5,090 nt of DNA from Chloroflexota bacterium (GTDB taxonomy: Bacteria > Chloroflexota > Dehalococcoidia > Dehalococcoidales > WRFJ01): contig WRFJ01000076.1 of NCBI GenBank assembly GCA_009778865.1, forward strand, positions 1 through 5,090, in the 5' to 3' direction. The stretch's first letter is position 1. Each line of letters begins with the position of its first letter. The notes under the pieces were generated by a model. The model was not told where the DNA came from. It searched no databases and worked only from the letters and a program-made list of their open reading frames with translations. The translations under genes and the position numbers were made by a program. Shown here one piece after another: positions 1-5,090 of this stretch.

Positions 1-527
1 GCTCTTTCTATCATATCATACTGAAAAGAATAAGGTGTGCAAGTTTTTAAATTTTCTGTATGCATTAAACGAAAAACACGTATTTTTGACAAGTTTTTTA
101 CGGTATTTTGTATTTTCTGACTTTGGGACAGTAAGTTATCAAGCTTTTGTTGAGCGTCTTTACAGTCACATAAGCTTACTATTTTTTGCAAAAGTTGTAC
201 CACGTTATCATAGCTGGACGGACGACTTACTATAACCATAGCTTCGGTTTTGTCAATAATTTGCTCTCTTAATTCTTTATTCAAACCGGTAAACATTAAT
301 ACCAAGTCCGGTTTACAAGCTATTATTTTTTCTAAATTGGCACAGGCAAAGCTACCGACGATAGATCTTTGGGGTAGTTGTTCTACTTCGCATTTATCGG
401 TGACACCTACCAGAAAACTCTGCAAACCCAAATAATCTAGCGATTCGCTGAAAGAGGGCACCAGTGATACTATGCGTTTAGCTATTTTTTCGATGCCAAA
501 AAATTCATAACTCAAATGTGCGGTCAT
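1..527 (-). CDS. BtuF-like (cobalamin/iron type) substrate-binding-fold protein, partial, no signal peptide
   Basis: The frame is open from an ATG at 527-525 to the left edge, giving 175 codons and no stop; the C-terminal part lies outside the window. After about 17 residues comes RIVSLVPSFSESLDYLGL (residues 18-35), the typical opening of the PF01497/COG0614 periplasmic-binding fold. It is followed by VGVTDKC (40-46) and LEKIIACKPDLVLMF (65-79), both also typical of the family. Members bind corrinoids, haem or ferric siderophores, usually for an ABC importer. This protein starts with a polar N-terminus and shows no hydrophobic signal segment or lipobox. It may therefore act in the cytoplasm, or be one of the soluble 'cobalamin-binding' or 'helical backbone metal receptor' relatives. 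A near-consensus promoter about 24 bases upstream supports the start. The ribosome site is weak (AGAAAG, six bases before ATG). The gene is divergent from the C-N hydrolase. The family call is firm; ligand and location are unknown. Confidence 0.8.
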   Translation of the reverse strand, partial: MTAHLSYEFFGIEKIAKRIVSLVPSFSESLDYLGLQSFLVGVTDKCEVEQLPQRSIVGSFACANLEKIIACKPDLVLMFTGLNKELREQIIDKTEAMVIVSRPSSYDNVVQLLQKIVSLCDCKDAQQKLDNLLSQSQKIQNTVKNLSKIRVFRLMHTENLKTCTPYSFQYDMIER

Positions 528-557
528 AATTATCTTTCTGCGTGTAAATGTATAAAA

Positions 558-586
558 ATAATAGTATATTAATTGTCTTTTGTCAA
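558..586 (-). promoter_or_regulatory. Near-consensus housekeeping promoter for the BtuF-like gene
   Basis: Read on the minus strand, a perfect -35 TTGACA (586-581) is followed by exactly 17 bases and then the -10 TATTAT (563-558), which matches TATAAT at five of six positions. Transcription would begin near 551, leaving a leader of about 24 bases before the ATG at 527. That leader is too short for a riboswitch. The site looks constitutive and strong. Confidence 0.75.
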
Positions 587-600
587 TCAAGTTTGTTCTG

Positions 601-629
601 TATACTAACATATTGAGCTGTGCTAAAAT
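601..629 (+). promoter_or_regulatory. Candidate extended -10 promoter for the hydrolase/radical SAM pair
   Basis: TGCTAAAAT at 621-629 is a TGn extended -10 with a five-of-six TAAAAT hexamer. At 17-base spacing the -35 position (601-606, TATACT) is poor, as is tolerated with extended -10 elements. Transcription would start near 636 and give a leader of about 28 bases that includes the ribosome site. A competing reading uses TTGTCA (580-585) with TACTAA (603-608) at 17-base spacing. The region is AT-rich, so chance matches are likely. Confidence 0.4.
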
Positions 630-651
630 ATATGTTGTATTTAATATATGC

Positions 652-656
652 GGAGA
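652..656 (+). promoter_or_regulatory. Ribosome binding site that sets the C-N hydrolase start
   Basis: GGAGA lies seven bases before the ATG at 664. It selects this ATG over the in-frame upstream start near 580, which would add 28 residues unlike the family and would begin upstream of the candidate promoter. Confidence 0.8.
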
Positions 657-663
657 TAAAAAT

Positions 664-1425
664 ATGTTCATTAAAATAGCTTTGGAGCACTTAGATTGTC
701 AGAAAAGCGATATTAAAACTAATAGAGAACTTATAAGCAAATCTTTAGAAAAGGCCATGGTTGCTGGTGCCCAGTTATTTGTGACTCCCGAACTTGCTTT
801 ATGTGGCTACTATTTTAATGAAGACATAGGTACTTCTTGGATAGAGGTTCAGCCCGATGATTTTGCTAAGTCTTTAGCTGCTAAAGCTGCTTATAATAAT
901 ACTGCGTTAATGTTATGCACTGCTGAACGTTTGAACGAAAAACTTTATAATTCTTGTTTAGTATTTGATGAAAATGGCGCTTTCTTAGGTACTCATCACA
1001 AGATAGCCGTGCAAAAAGGCAGTGAAGATTGGTCTTGTGCCGGGCATACTACTATGGCTTATAAAATTCACGGCATAAATTTCGGTGTGCTAATTTGCGC
1101 TGATGCCTGGAGGCCGCACATTGCTCAAAGTGGTCGAGAAAATGGCGTAGAAATATTTATCTGTCCGTCAGCTTGGCCGCCTCAACCTTGTCCGCCTGAA
1201 GAGTGCTGGCAAAAACGCTCTGCCGAGACTAATACCACCGTGCTGGTATGCAACCGCACTGGAGTAGAACCTAAGCTTGATTTTAGATTGGGAGAAACTT
1301 TATTGGCTCATTGCGGTAAAACCTTAGCTTCAGTAACCAGCGAGCAAAGCTGTATATTTATTTTTAATTGGGATCATCAAAACAAAAAACTGCTGGGAGG
1401 AGTAGAGCGCTTGCCAATTGAATGA
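664..1425 (+). CDS. Nitrilase-superfamily carbon-nitrogen hydrolase
   Basis: This 253-residue protein has the usual length and order of a single-domain C-N hydrolase (PF00795). The Glu-Lys-Cys catalytic triad is visible: Glu43 in FVTPELALCGYY, Lys113 in GTHHKIAV and Cys145 in GVLICADAWRP. Glu121 in GSEDWS is a candidate for the family's second conserved glutamate. No signal peptide or membrane segment is seen, so it should be cytoplasmic. Such enzymes cleave amide or nitrile C-N bonds through a cysteine thioester; known relatives act on omega-amides, N-carbamoyl amines or deaminated glutathione. The residues visible here do not fix the substrate. A GGAGA ribosome site supports the ATG at 664. 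Its TGA is one base before the ATG of the radical SAM gene, so the two are almost surely co-transcribed and translationally coupled. It could be a housekeeping metabolite-repair amidase or a partner of the radical SAM protein. Confidence 0.88.
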   Translation: MFIKIALEHLDCQKSDIKTNRELISKSLEKAMVAGAQLFVTPELALCGYYFNEDIGTSWIEVQPDDFAKSLAAKAAYNNTALMLCTAERLNEKLYNSCLVFDENGAFLGTHHKIAVQKGSEDWSCAGHTTMAYKIHGINFGVLICADAWRPHIAQSGRENGVEIFICPSAWPPQPCPPEECWQKRSAETNTTVLVCNRTGVEPKLDFRLGETLLAHCGKTLASVTSEQSCIFIFNWDHQNKKLLGGVERLPIE

Positions 1426-1426
1426 C

Positions 1427-2332
1427 ATGGTTTTAGATATACTTAAACATTGTACTCTATGCCCTAGAGAATGTAGCACCGATAGGACAAGCGGTGAGCT
1501 AGGTTTTTGTCAAAGTTCATTCACAGTAAAGGCAGCGCGTGCCGCTCTACATTTTTGGGAAGAACCTTGTCTTTCTGCCAAAGCTGGCTCTGGTGCGGTG
1601 TTTTTTTCTTCTTGCACTCTCAAATGTGTTTTTTGTCAAAACTATCATATAAGCACTTTAAAAAACGGGCAGGAAATAAGTATTAAGCGACTAAGTGACA
1701 TATTTTTAAATCTGCAAAAACAAGAGGCTTTAAATATTAATTTGGTTACCCCCACTCATTTTGTGCCGCAGATTATTGAGGCTTTAGATATAGCCAAAAA
1801 TAACGGCCTTAGTTTACCGATTATTTACAACAGCAGCGGTTATGAGAAAATTTCTACTATACAAATGCTAAAAGGCTATATAGATATCTATCTGCCGGAT
1901 TTTAAATATTACGATGATGCCCTGGCCTTAAAATATTCCAACGCCTTAAACTATCGCCAATATGCCTTAGCTGCTCTTCAAGAAATGGTTAAACAGGTCG
2001 ATAAAACTTCTTTTGATAAAAACGGAGTTATGACAAAAGGAGTTATGGTGCGGCATATGTTGTTACCTACTCATCTTGATGATAGCAAGAAAGTTTTGGA
2101 TATGCTTTTTGCTGTTTTTGACAATGATATCTATTATAGCCTGATGAGTCAGTACACCCCGTTGCCATTGTTTGATAAGTTTGCAGAGCTTCAAAATAAA
2201 GTTAAGAAAAAAGATTATCAGGTGCTGGTAGACCATGCTATATCTTTAGGTATAACCAATGGTTTTGTTCAACAAAAGCAAGCTGCCAAAGAAAGCTTTA
2301 TACCGCTTTTTGACAATACCGGTATTAATTAA
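1427..2332 (+). CDS. PflX-type (COG1313) radical SAM protein with extra N-terminal cysteine cluster
   Basis: From the ATG at 1427 the protein has 301 residues; an in-frame TTG at 1418 would overlap the upstream stop and add three residues. The ATG is preferred, but neither start has a well-spaced ribosome site (GGAGGAG at 1396-1402 is 24 bases from the ATG), so coupling to the hydrolase is likely. The radical SAM motif is CTLKCVFC with Cys63, Cys67 and Cys70. Before it, Cys9, Cys12, Cys16 and Cys28 (CTLCPREC, then GFC) form a second cysteine set typical of COG1313. Later family blocks include NLVTPTHFVPQI, YNSSGY, DIYLPDFKYY, RHMLLP and SLMSQYTP. The family was named PflX for resemblance to pyruvate formate-lyase activase, but its substrate is not established as far as I know. 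No glycyl radical enzyme occurs in the window. It is probably a soluble, oxygen-sensitive iron-sulfur enzyme. The family call is firm; the reaction is unknown. Confidence 0.87.
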   Translation: MVLDILKHCTLCPRECSTDRTSGELGFCQSSFTVKAARAALHFWEEPCLSAKAGSGAVFFSSCTLKCVFCQNYHISTLKNGQEISIKRLSDIFLNLQKQEALNINLVTPTHFVPQIIEALDIAKNNGLSLPIIYNSSGYEKISTIQMLKGYIDIYLPDFKYYDDALALKYSNALNYRQYALAALQEMVKQVDKTSFDKNGVMTKGVMVRHMLLPTHLDDSKKVLDMLFAVFDNDIYYSLMSQYTPLPLFDKFAELQNKVKKKDYQVLVDHAISLGITNGFVQQKQAAKESFIPLFDNTGIN

Positions 2333-2333
2333 A

Positions 2334-2372
2334 CAGTGTCTCTAAATATGCTTCTTATAACAAAGACAACTG
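2334..2372. terminator. Weak imperfect hairpin at the convergent gene ends
   Basis: CAGTGTCT (2334-2341) can pair with AGACAACTG (2364-2372) with one bulged base and a 22-base loop. It spans the 22-base gap between the converging genes. On the minus strand it is followed by TTTAATT; on the plus strand there is no clear T-run. The stem is short and the loop long, so placement at two converging 3' ends is the main argument. Confidence 0.2.
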
Positions 2373-3242
2373 TCTTGCTTGTTTATAACCACTGAGTATA
2401 AGAGCATCTATATCAGCTGGTTTGTATAATAATCCATGTTTATAGCAAGCCTCTTGAAATACTTGGTTTAAATGGTGATTGGGGGATGGGCATACATAAT
2501 TTCTAGCAAAAGTAGCTATATATTTTTCTTTTATACCGACAAAGTCTTTATCTAAAGCAGCATAAAAATATTCTCTGTTACCATCTCTTAGAGTCATACC
2601 GGCCCCTTCGTCCATACAAGCCCATTTAGCACCGCTAGCAGCAGCCATGAATACTAGCTGTTCTATATTTTGAGTATTGTCATTTATAAATGGCAATATT
2701 GGCATCATTAAAATGCCGCATACAAGGCCTTGAGAACTAAGATTTTGCAGAGCTTTAAATCTTTGGCTGGTAGGTGCCACATGAGGTTCTATCTGTCTAC
2801 AAAGTTTATCGTCGGCGGTGGTAGTAGTAAAATTTATGATGGCTGGGGAATGCTGTTTGATACTTAGTAAAATATCTATATCGCGTTCAACTAAAGGTGA
2901 TTTGGTAATAATTACTGTGCCAAAACAATATTGATCTATGAGTTTTAATGTTGCTTGCGAAAGCTTTTCTTTAGCCTCGTAAGGATTATAAGGATCACTC
3001 ATTGAGCCACTAAGTATCAAGCCTTTTTTATGTTTATTTTTCAGTTCTTTTTCTATAATAATGAGAGCATTTTCTTTAGCTTTTACAGTATCAAAGTCTT
3101 TTATGCTGTAGCATAAACTACGGCTATCACAGTATATGCAACCATGACTGCAGCCACGATAAACATTCATTGTATAGTTGCTAGCAAACCAGCCGTGTGG
3201 GCGGTACTTAGATATAATAGTTTTAGCGGTTAACGTTTGCAT
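2355..3242 (-). CDS. SPL-family (COG1533) radical SAM protein
   Basis: This is a complete 295-residue protein. The radical SAM cluster motif is CSHGCIYC with Cys31, Cys35 and Cys38, inside the SPL-like context NVYRGCSHGCIYCDSR. Further family blocks are SGSMSDPYNPYE (78-89), VIITKSPLVERDIDIL, GILMMPILPFIND and, near the end, LRDGNREYFYAALD and NYVCPSPNHHL. These fit the short SplB-like group common in anaerobes. They do not indicate a true spore photoproduct lyase, which is longer and has a specialised C-terminal half. The reaction is unknown. It lies 55 bases downstream of the hydrogenase maturation protease on the same strand with no clear promoter between, so read-through from the hydrogenase operon is plausible. 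The ribosome site is weak (AAAGAC just before the ATG), but the start places the cysteine motif about 30 residues in, as usual. It converges on the PflX-type gene with a 22-base gap. Confidence 0.85.
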   Translation of the reverse strand: MQTLTAKTIISKYRPHGWFASNYTMNVYRGCSHGCIYCDSRSLCYSIKDFDTVKAKENALIIIEKELKNKHKKGLILSGSMSDPYNPYEAKEKLSQATLKLIDQYCFGTVIITKSPLVERDIDILLSIKQHSPAIINFTTTTADDKLCRQIEPHVAPTSQRFKALQNLSSQGLVCGILMMPILPFINDNTQNIEQLVFMAAASGAKWACMDEGAGMTLRDGNREYFYAALDKDFVGIKEKYIATFARNYVCPSPNHHLNQVFQEACYKHGLLYKPADIDALILSGYKQARQLSLL

Positions 3243-3297
3243 AGTCTTTAATTTTAGTCTTCATAGCACGCAAATGGCATAAAAATTAATGAATGCA

Positions 3298-3780
3298 TCA
3301 TATAGGTTTTTGCAATTCTTGTATCACTAGTTCTACAACTTTAGGTATTTTATCCTCTATTTGTTGTGAAAGATTCATCTGTAAATCTGTGGAAAACGGT
3401 TCTACGCCGAAAATAATCACTTCTTGTGGTGGGTTGCCGAAAGCTTGTGATAAAGCTAAGATTTCTAATATGCCCACTTGATGCAGCGAAGTCATATTAT
3501 AATTACCTTGTTCGCGTACGTCAGCAGGACTAAAACGGTAAATGCTACCTGCTTTGCAGCCGCCGCGCACACAATCCACTACTATGATTTTTTTACGGTT
3601 TTCAATGACGTCTATTAAATCGTGGCCGGCAGTGCCACCGTCTAAAAGCTCCACGCCTTGTGGTATGTCTTCTCTTTTTTGAAGAGCTTCAATGGTCCGC
3701 ACACCAAAGCCTTCATCTCTCATTAAAATATTCCCCACTCCAAGTACTAACACAGGAGCGGGGAATAAAGTTTCAGACAT
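3298..3780 (-). CDS. HyaD/HybD-family [NiFe] hydrogenase maturation endopeptidase
   Basis: The protein matures the hydrogenase large subunit by cutting off its C-terminal tail once the NiFe(CN)2CO centre is in place. It has the family opening VLVLGVGNILMRDEGFGVR (10-28) and the GGT-AGHDLID block (48-57). The three nickel ligands of E. coli HybD (Glu16, Asp62, His93) correspond to Glu23, Asp69 and His100, with identical spacings of 46 and 31 residues. At 160 residues the length is typical. The ATG at 3780 is chosen over an in-frame TTG at 3792, which would add four residues and lacks a ribosome site; the ATG has a GGA eight bases upstream. The gene begins 13 bases after the stop of the large subunit gene, and its substrate is almost certainly that neighbour. 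The protein is soluble and cytoplasmic. It ends in TGA 55 bases before the SPL-family radical SAM gene. Confidence 0.93.
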   Translation of the reverse strand: MSETLFPAPVLVLGVGNILMRDEGFGVRTIEALQKREDIPQGVELLDGGTAGHDLIDVIENRKKIIVVDCVRGGCKAGSIYRFSPADVREQGNYNMTSLHQVGILEILALSQAFGNPPQEVIIFGVEPFSTDLQMNLSQQIEDKIPKVVELVIQELQKPI

Positions 3781-3793
3781 TTGATAATCCAAC

Positions 3794-5090
3794 TTAAGCT
3801 ACACGAAATTTGCCTAAAGTTTCACCATTGGGCTTAATAATATGTACGGCACAAGCCAAACATGGGTCAAAAGCGCGGACGATTCTAACTAGTTCAAAGG
3901 GATTATTGATATCTTTGACAGTAGTACCCATTAAAGATTGCTCAATGGGGCCGCATTGGCCACTTGCGTCTTTGCCTGAAGCATGCCAAGAAGAAGGGGT
4001 GATGATTTGATAGTTAGAAATTACGCCATTATCTATTTTGCACCAGTGTGATATAGCGCCACGGGGAGCTTCCCACAGACCTACGCCATCAGCTTTTTGT
4101 GGCAGGTCGTCTGCTACTACATATTCATGAACGGTTTGGGCACTAGGAGTTAGTTGCAACAGCCACTCCGCCATTTTATCAGCTACAATTTTGGCTTCCA
4201 AAGCGCGTGCGGCATGGCGGCCCAAAGTAGAGAAGAGAGCGGTAATAGGAGCGCCGAATAGTGAGAGCACGTTATTTACGGCAGTTTGTACGGTCTTGTC
4301 ACCGTTAACGTAGTTGATTACCATGCGGGCCAACGGTCCCGGCTCATATACAGCTCCATCGTAGCGAGGTTCTTTGCACCAAGAGTAAGCTTCGCTTTTA
4401 GTAATATTAGTGAGAGAATTACCATCTAGTGGGAAAACAGCGGCACTGTCTTTATACCAAGCGACATTAGCGCTTTCGGTGATTTTAGTGTGATCAAATG
4501 AGCCGACTTTGGATAAATCGCCAATACTGATAATGCCTTGGTTAAATAAACGTTTTCTGATGTCTAGGTTGGTGCCGCTTGCTTCCTCGTCAAAAACGCC
4601 GAACGAAATAAAGTTGCCGCAACCTTGTCCTTGAGAAAAACCATCATCTTTGTAAGCTTCGGCTACTGCCAGTACGTCGGGAATATAGCAGTTATCAATG
4701 AAATCGCGCACCTGGGAAAGTCTGGTAATTGCACGGTTGATGTTTTCTACTGTAGGCTTGCAAGTAACGCCGCCGGGCACTATACCAACGCCGTGAGGCA
4801 TTTTGCCGGTAAACATAGCATGAGCCTCATGACAGATACGGCGAGCTTCTAAAGCACGTACATAGTCGCCGGTGGCTTTTATATTAATATCTTTAGATAG
4901 GCGATAGTCACCTTCGTAGCGCGGGTAGAAAATAGAGAGCATGTTCATATCGCTAGCATCAGTAGCACGTTTTATGAAAGCGGCTACTTTTTGTAAGGCT
5001 GGATCATTACCCGTATAACCGGCTACGGCGGTTACATCCACATAATCAAAAGCAGCCAAATGGAAAAAGTGCACAATATGAGACTGCAAA
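3794..5090 (-). CDS. [NiFe] hydrogenase large subunit, group-1-like, C-terminal part
   Basis: The frame is open from the right edge to TAA at 3796-3794, giving 432 codons. TTG at 5089 is an internal Leu, not a start, because the fragment opens inside the conserved helix QSHIVHFFHLAAFDYVDV. The missing N-terminus, probably a little over 100 residues, should carry the first nickel-binding CxxC (RxCGxC). Visible blocks are GKMPHGVGIVPGGVT (95-109 of the fragment), EPRYDGAVYEPGPLARM (240-256), GLWEAPRGAISHW (337-349) and GPIEQSLMGT (380-389). The distal nickel motif DPCLACAVH is at 408-416 (DNA 3868-3842), with Cys410 and Cys413 as ligands. Fifteen residues follow His416 and should be removed by the downstream protease. 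Both cysteines are TGT-coded, so this is not a selenocysteine [NiFeSe] enzyme. The sequence resembles group 1 uptake hydrogenases, which oxidise H2 with a small subunit that exports the pair; that subunit gene should lie beyond the right edge. The subgroup cannot be fixed here. Confidence 0.95.
   Translation of the reverse strand, partial: LQSHIVHFFHLAAFDYVDVTAVAGYTGNDPALQKVAAFIKRATDASDMNMLSIFYPRYEGDYRLSKDINIKATGDYVRALEARRICHEAHAMFTGKMPHGVGIVPGGVTCKPTVENINRAITRLSQVRDFIDNCYIPDVLAVAEAYKDDGFSQGQGCGNFISFGVFDEEASGTNLDIRKRLFNQGIISIGDLSKVGSFDHTKITESANVAWYKDSAAVFPLDGNSLTNITKSEAYSWCKEPRYDGAVYEPGPLARMVINYVNGDKTVQTAVNNVLSLFGAPITALFSTLGRHAARALEAKIVADKMAEWLLQLTPSAQTVHEYVVADDLPQKADGVGLWEAPRGAISHWCKIDNGVISNYQIITPSSWHASGKDASGQCGPIEQSLMGTTVKDINNPFELVRIVRAFDPCLACAVHIIKPNGETLGKFRVA
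3842..3868 (-). other. Distal nickel-binding motif and maturation cleavage site
   Basis: These 27 bases encode DPCLACAVH. The two cysteines are expected ligands of the Ni-Fe centre, the first bridging nickel and iron terminally to the substrate pocket as in characterised [NiFe] hydrogenases. The peptide bond after His is the expected cut for the HyaD/HybD-type protease, releasing the 15-residue tail encoded at 3841-3797. Confidence 0.85.

Noticed and set aside
35..435. Two plus-strand open frames (35-235 and 250-435)
   Set aside because: They lie opposite the BtuF-like gene, which has recognisable family blocks and a promoter. Neither short frame has a recognisable motif.
528..663. Possible cobalamin riboswitch upstream of the BtuF-like gene
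   Set aside because: The predicted leader is only about 24 bases and shows no conserved B12-box-like structure; the whole gap is 136 bases and is filled by promoter elements.
2363..2376. Inverted repeat AAGACA-AC-TGTCTT
   Set aside because: It lies inside the last codons of the SPL-family gene, with a two-base loop and short stem, so on its own it is too weak to call a terminator.
2355..3242. Spore photoproduct lyase itself
   Set aside because: The protein is in the SPL superfamily but is only 295 residues and matches the short SplB-like group; no sporulation context is present.
3252..3299. Minus-strand 15-codon frame starting at an ATGA overlap with the protease stop
   Set aside because: It is very short, with no ribosome site of its own and no recognisable sequence; the overlap is likely chance in AT-rich DNA.
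3860..3862. Selenocysteine at the first cysteine of the distal nickel motif
   Set aside because: The codon reads TGT on the coding strand, and no in-frame TGA occurs within the large subunit frame.
3293..4852. Plus-strand open frames at 3293-3481, 3810-4010 and 4625-4852
   Set aside because: They are opposite the protease and hydrogenase genes, which are unambiguous by family motifs, and show no independent evidence of coding.

Overview
This 5,090-base window comes from an AT-rich bacterial chromosome and carries six protein genes, four of them complete. The content (a group-1-like [NiFe] hydrogenase, two radical SAM enzymes, AT-rich synonymous sites, strong purine-rich ribosome binding sites) suggests a strictly anaerobic Bacillota, perhaps a Clostridia or Negativicutes member. 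That placement is inference; the window has no taxonomic marker such as rRNA.

Layout. (i) Positions 1-527, minus strand: the N-terminal part of a BtuF-like periplasmic-binding-fold protein that runs off the left edge and has no visible signal peptide. A near-consensus housekeeping promoter drives it. (ii) Positions 528-663: a divergent, AT-rich control region. (iii) Positions 664-2332, plus strand: a tightly coupled pair, a nitrilase-superfamily C-N hydrolase and a PflX-type (COG1313) radical SAM protein. (iv) Positions 2333-2354: a 22-base convergent gap. (v) Positions 2355-5090, minus strand, in transcription order: the C-terminal 432 residues of a [NiFe] hydrogenase large subunit (truncated by the right edge), its HyaD/HybD-type maturation endopeptidase, and an SPL-family (COG1533) radical SAM protein.

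How they work together. The hydrogenase and protease form a clear functional unit. The large subunit ends in a DPCxxCxxH nickel motif followed by a 15-residue tail, and the next gene encodes the nickel-dependent protease that removes such tails. The C-N hydrolase and the PflX-type protein are probably co-transcribed and translationally coupled, but the substrate of neither can be read from sequence. The roles of the SPL-family protein and of the signal-less binding protein are also open.

No RNA genes, mobile elements, CRISPR arrays, riboswitches or long repeats were found. No gene-free stretch exceeds 136 bases. The hydrogenase part is ordinary; the best leads are the two poorly characterised radical SAM proteins and the signal-less binding protein.
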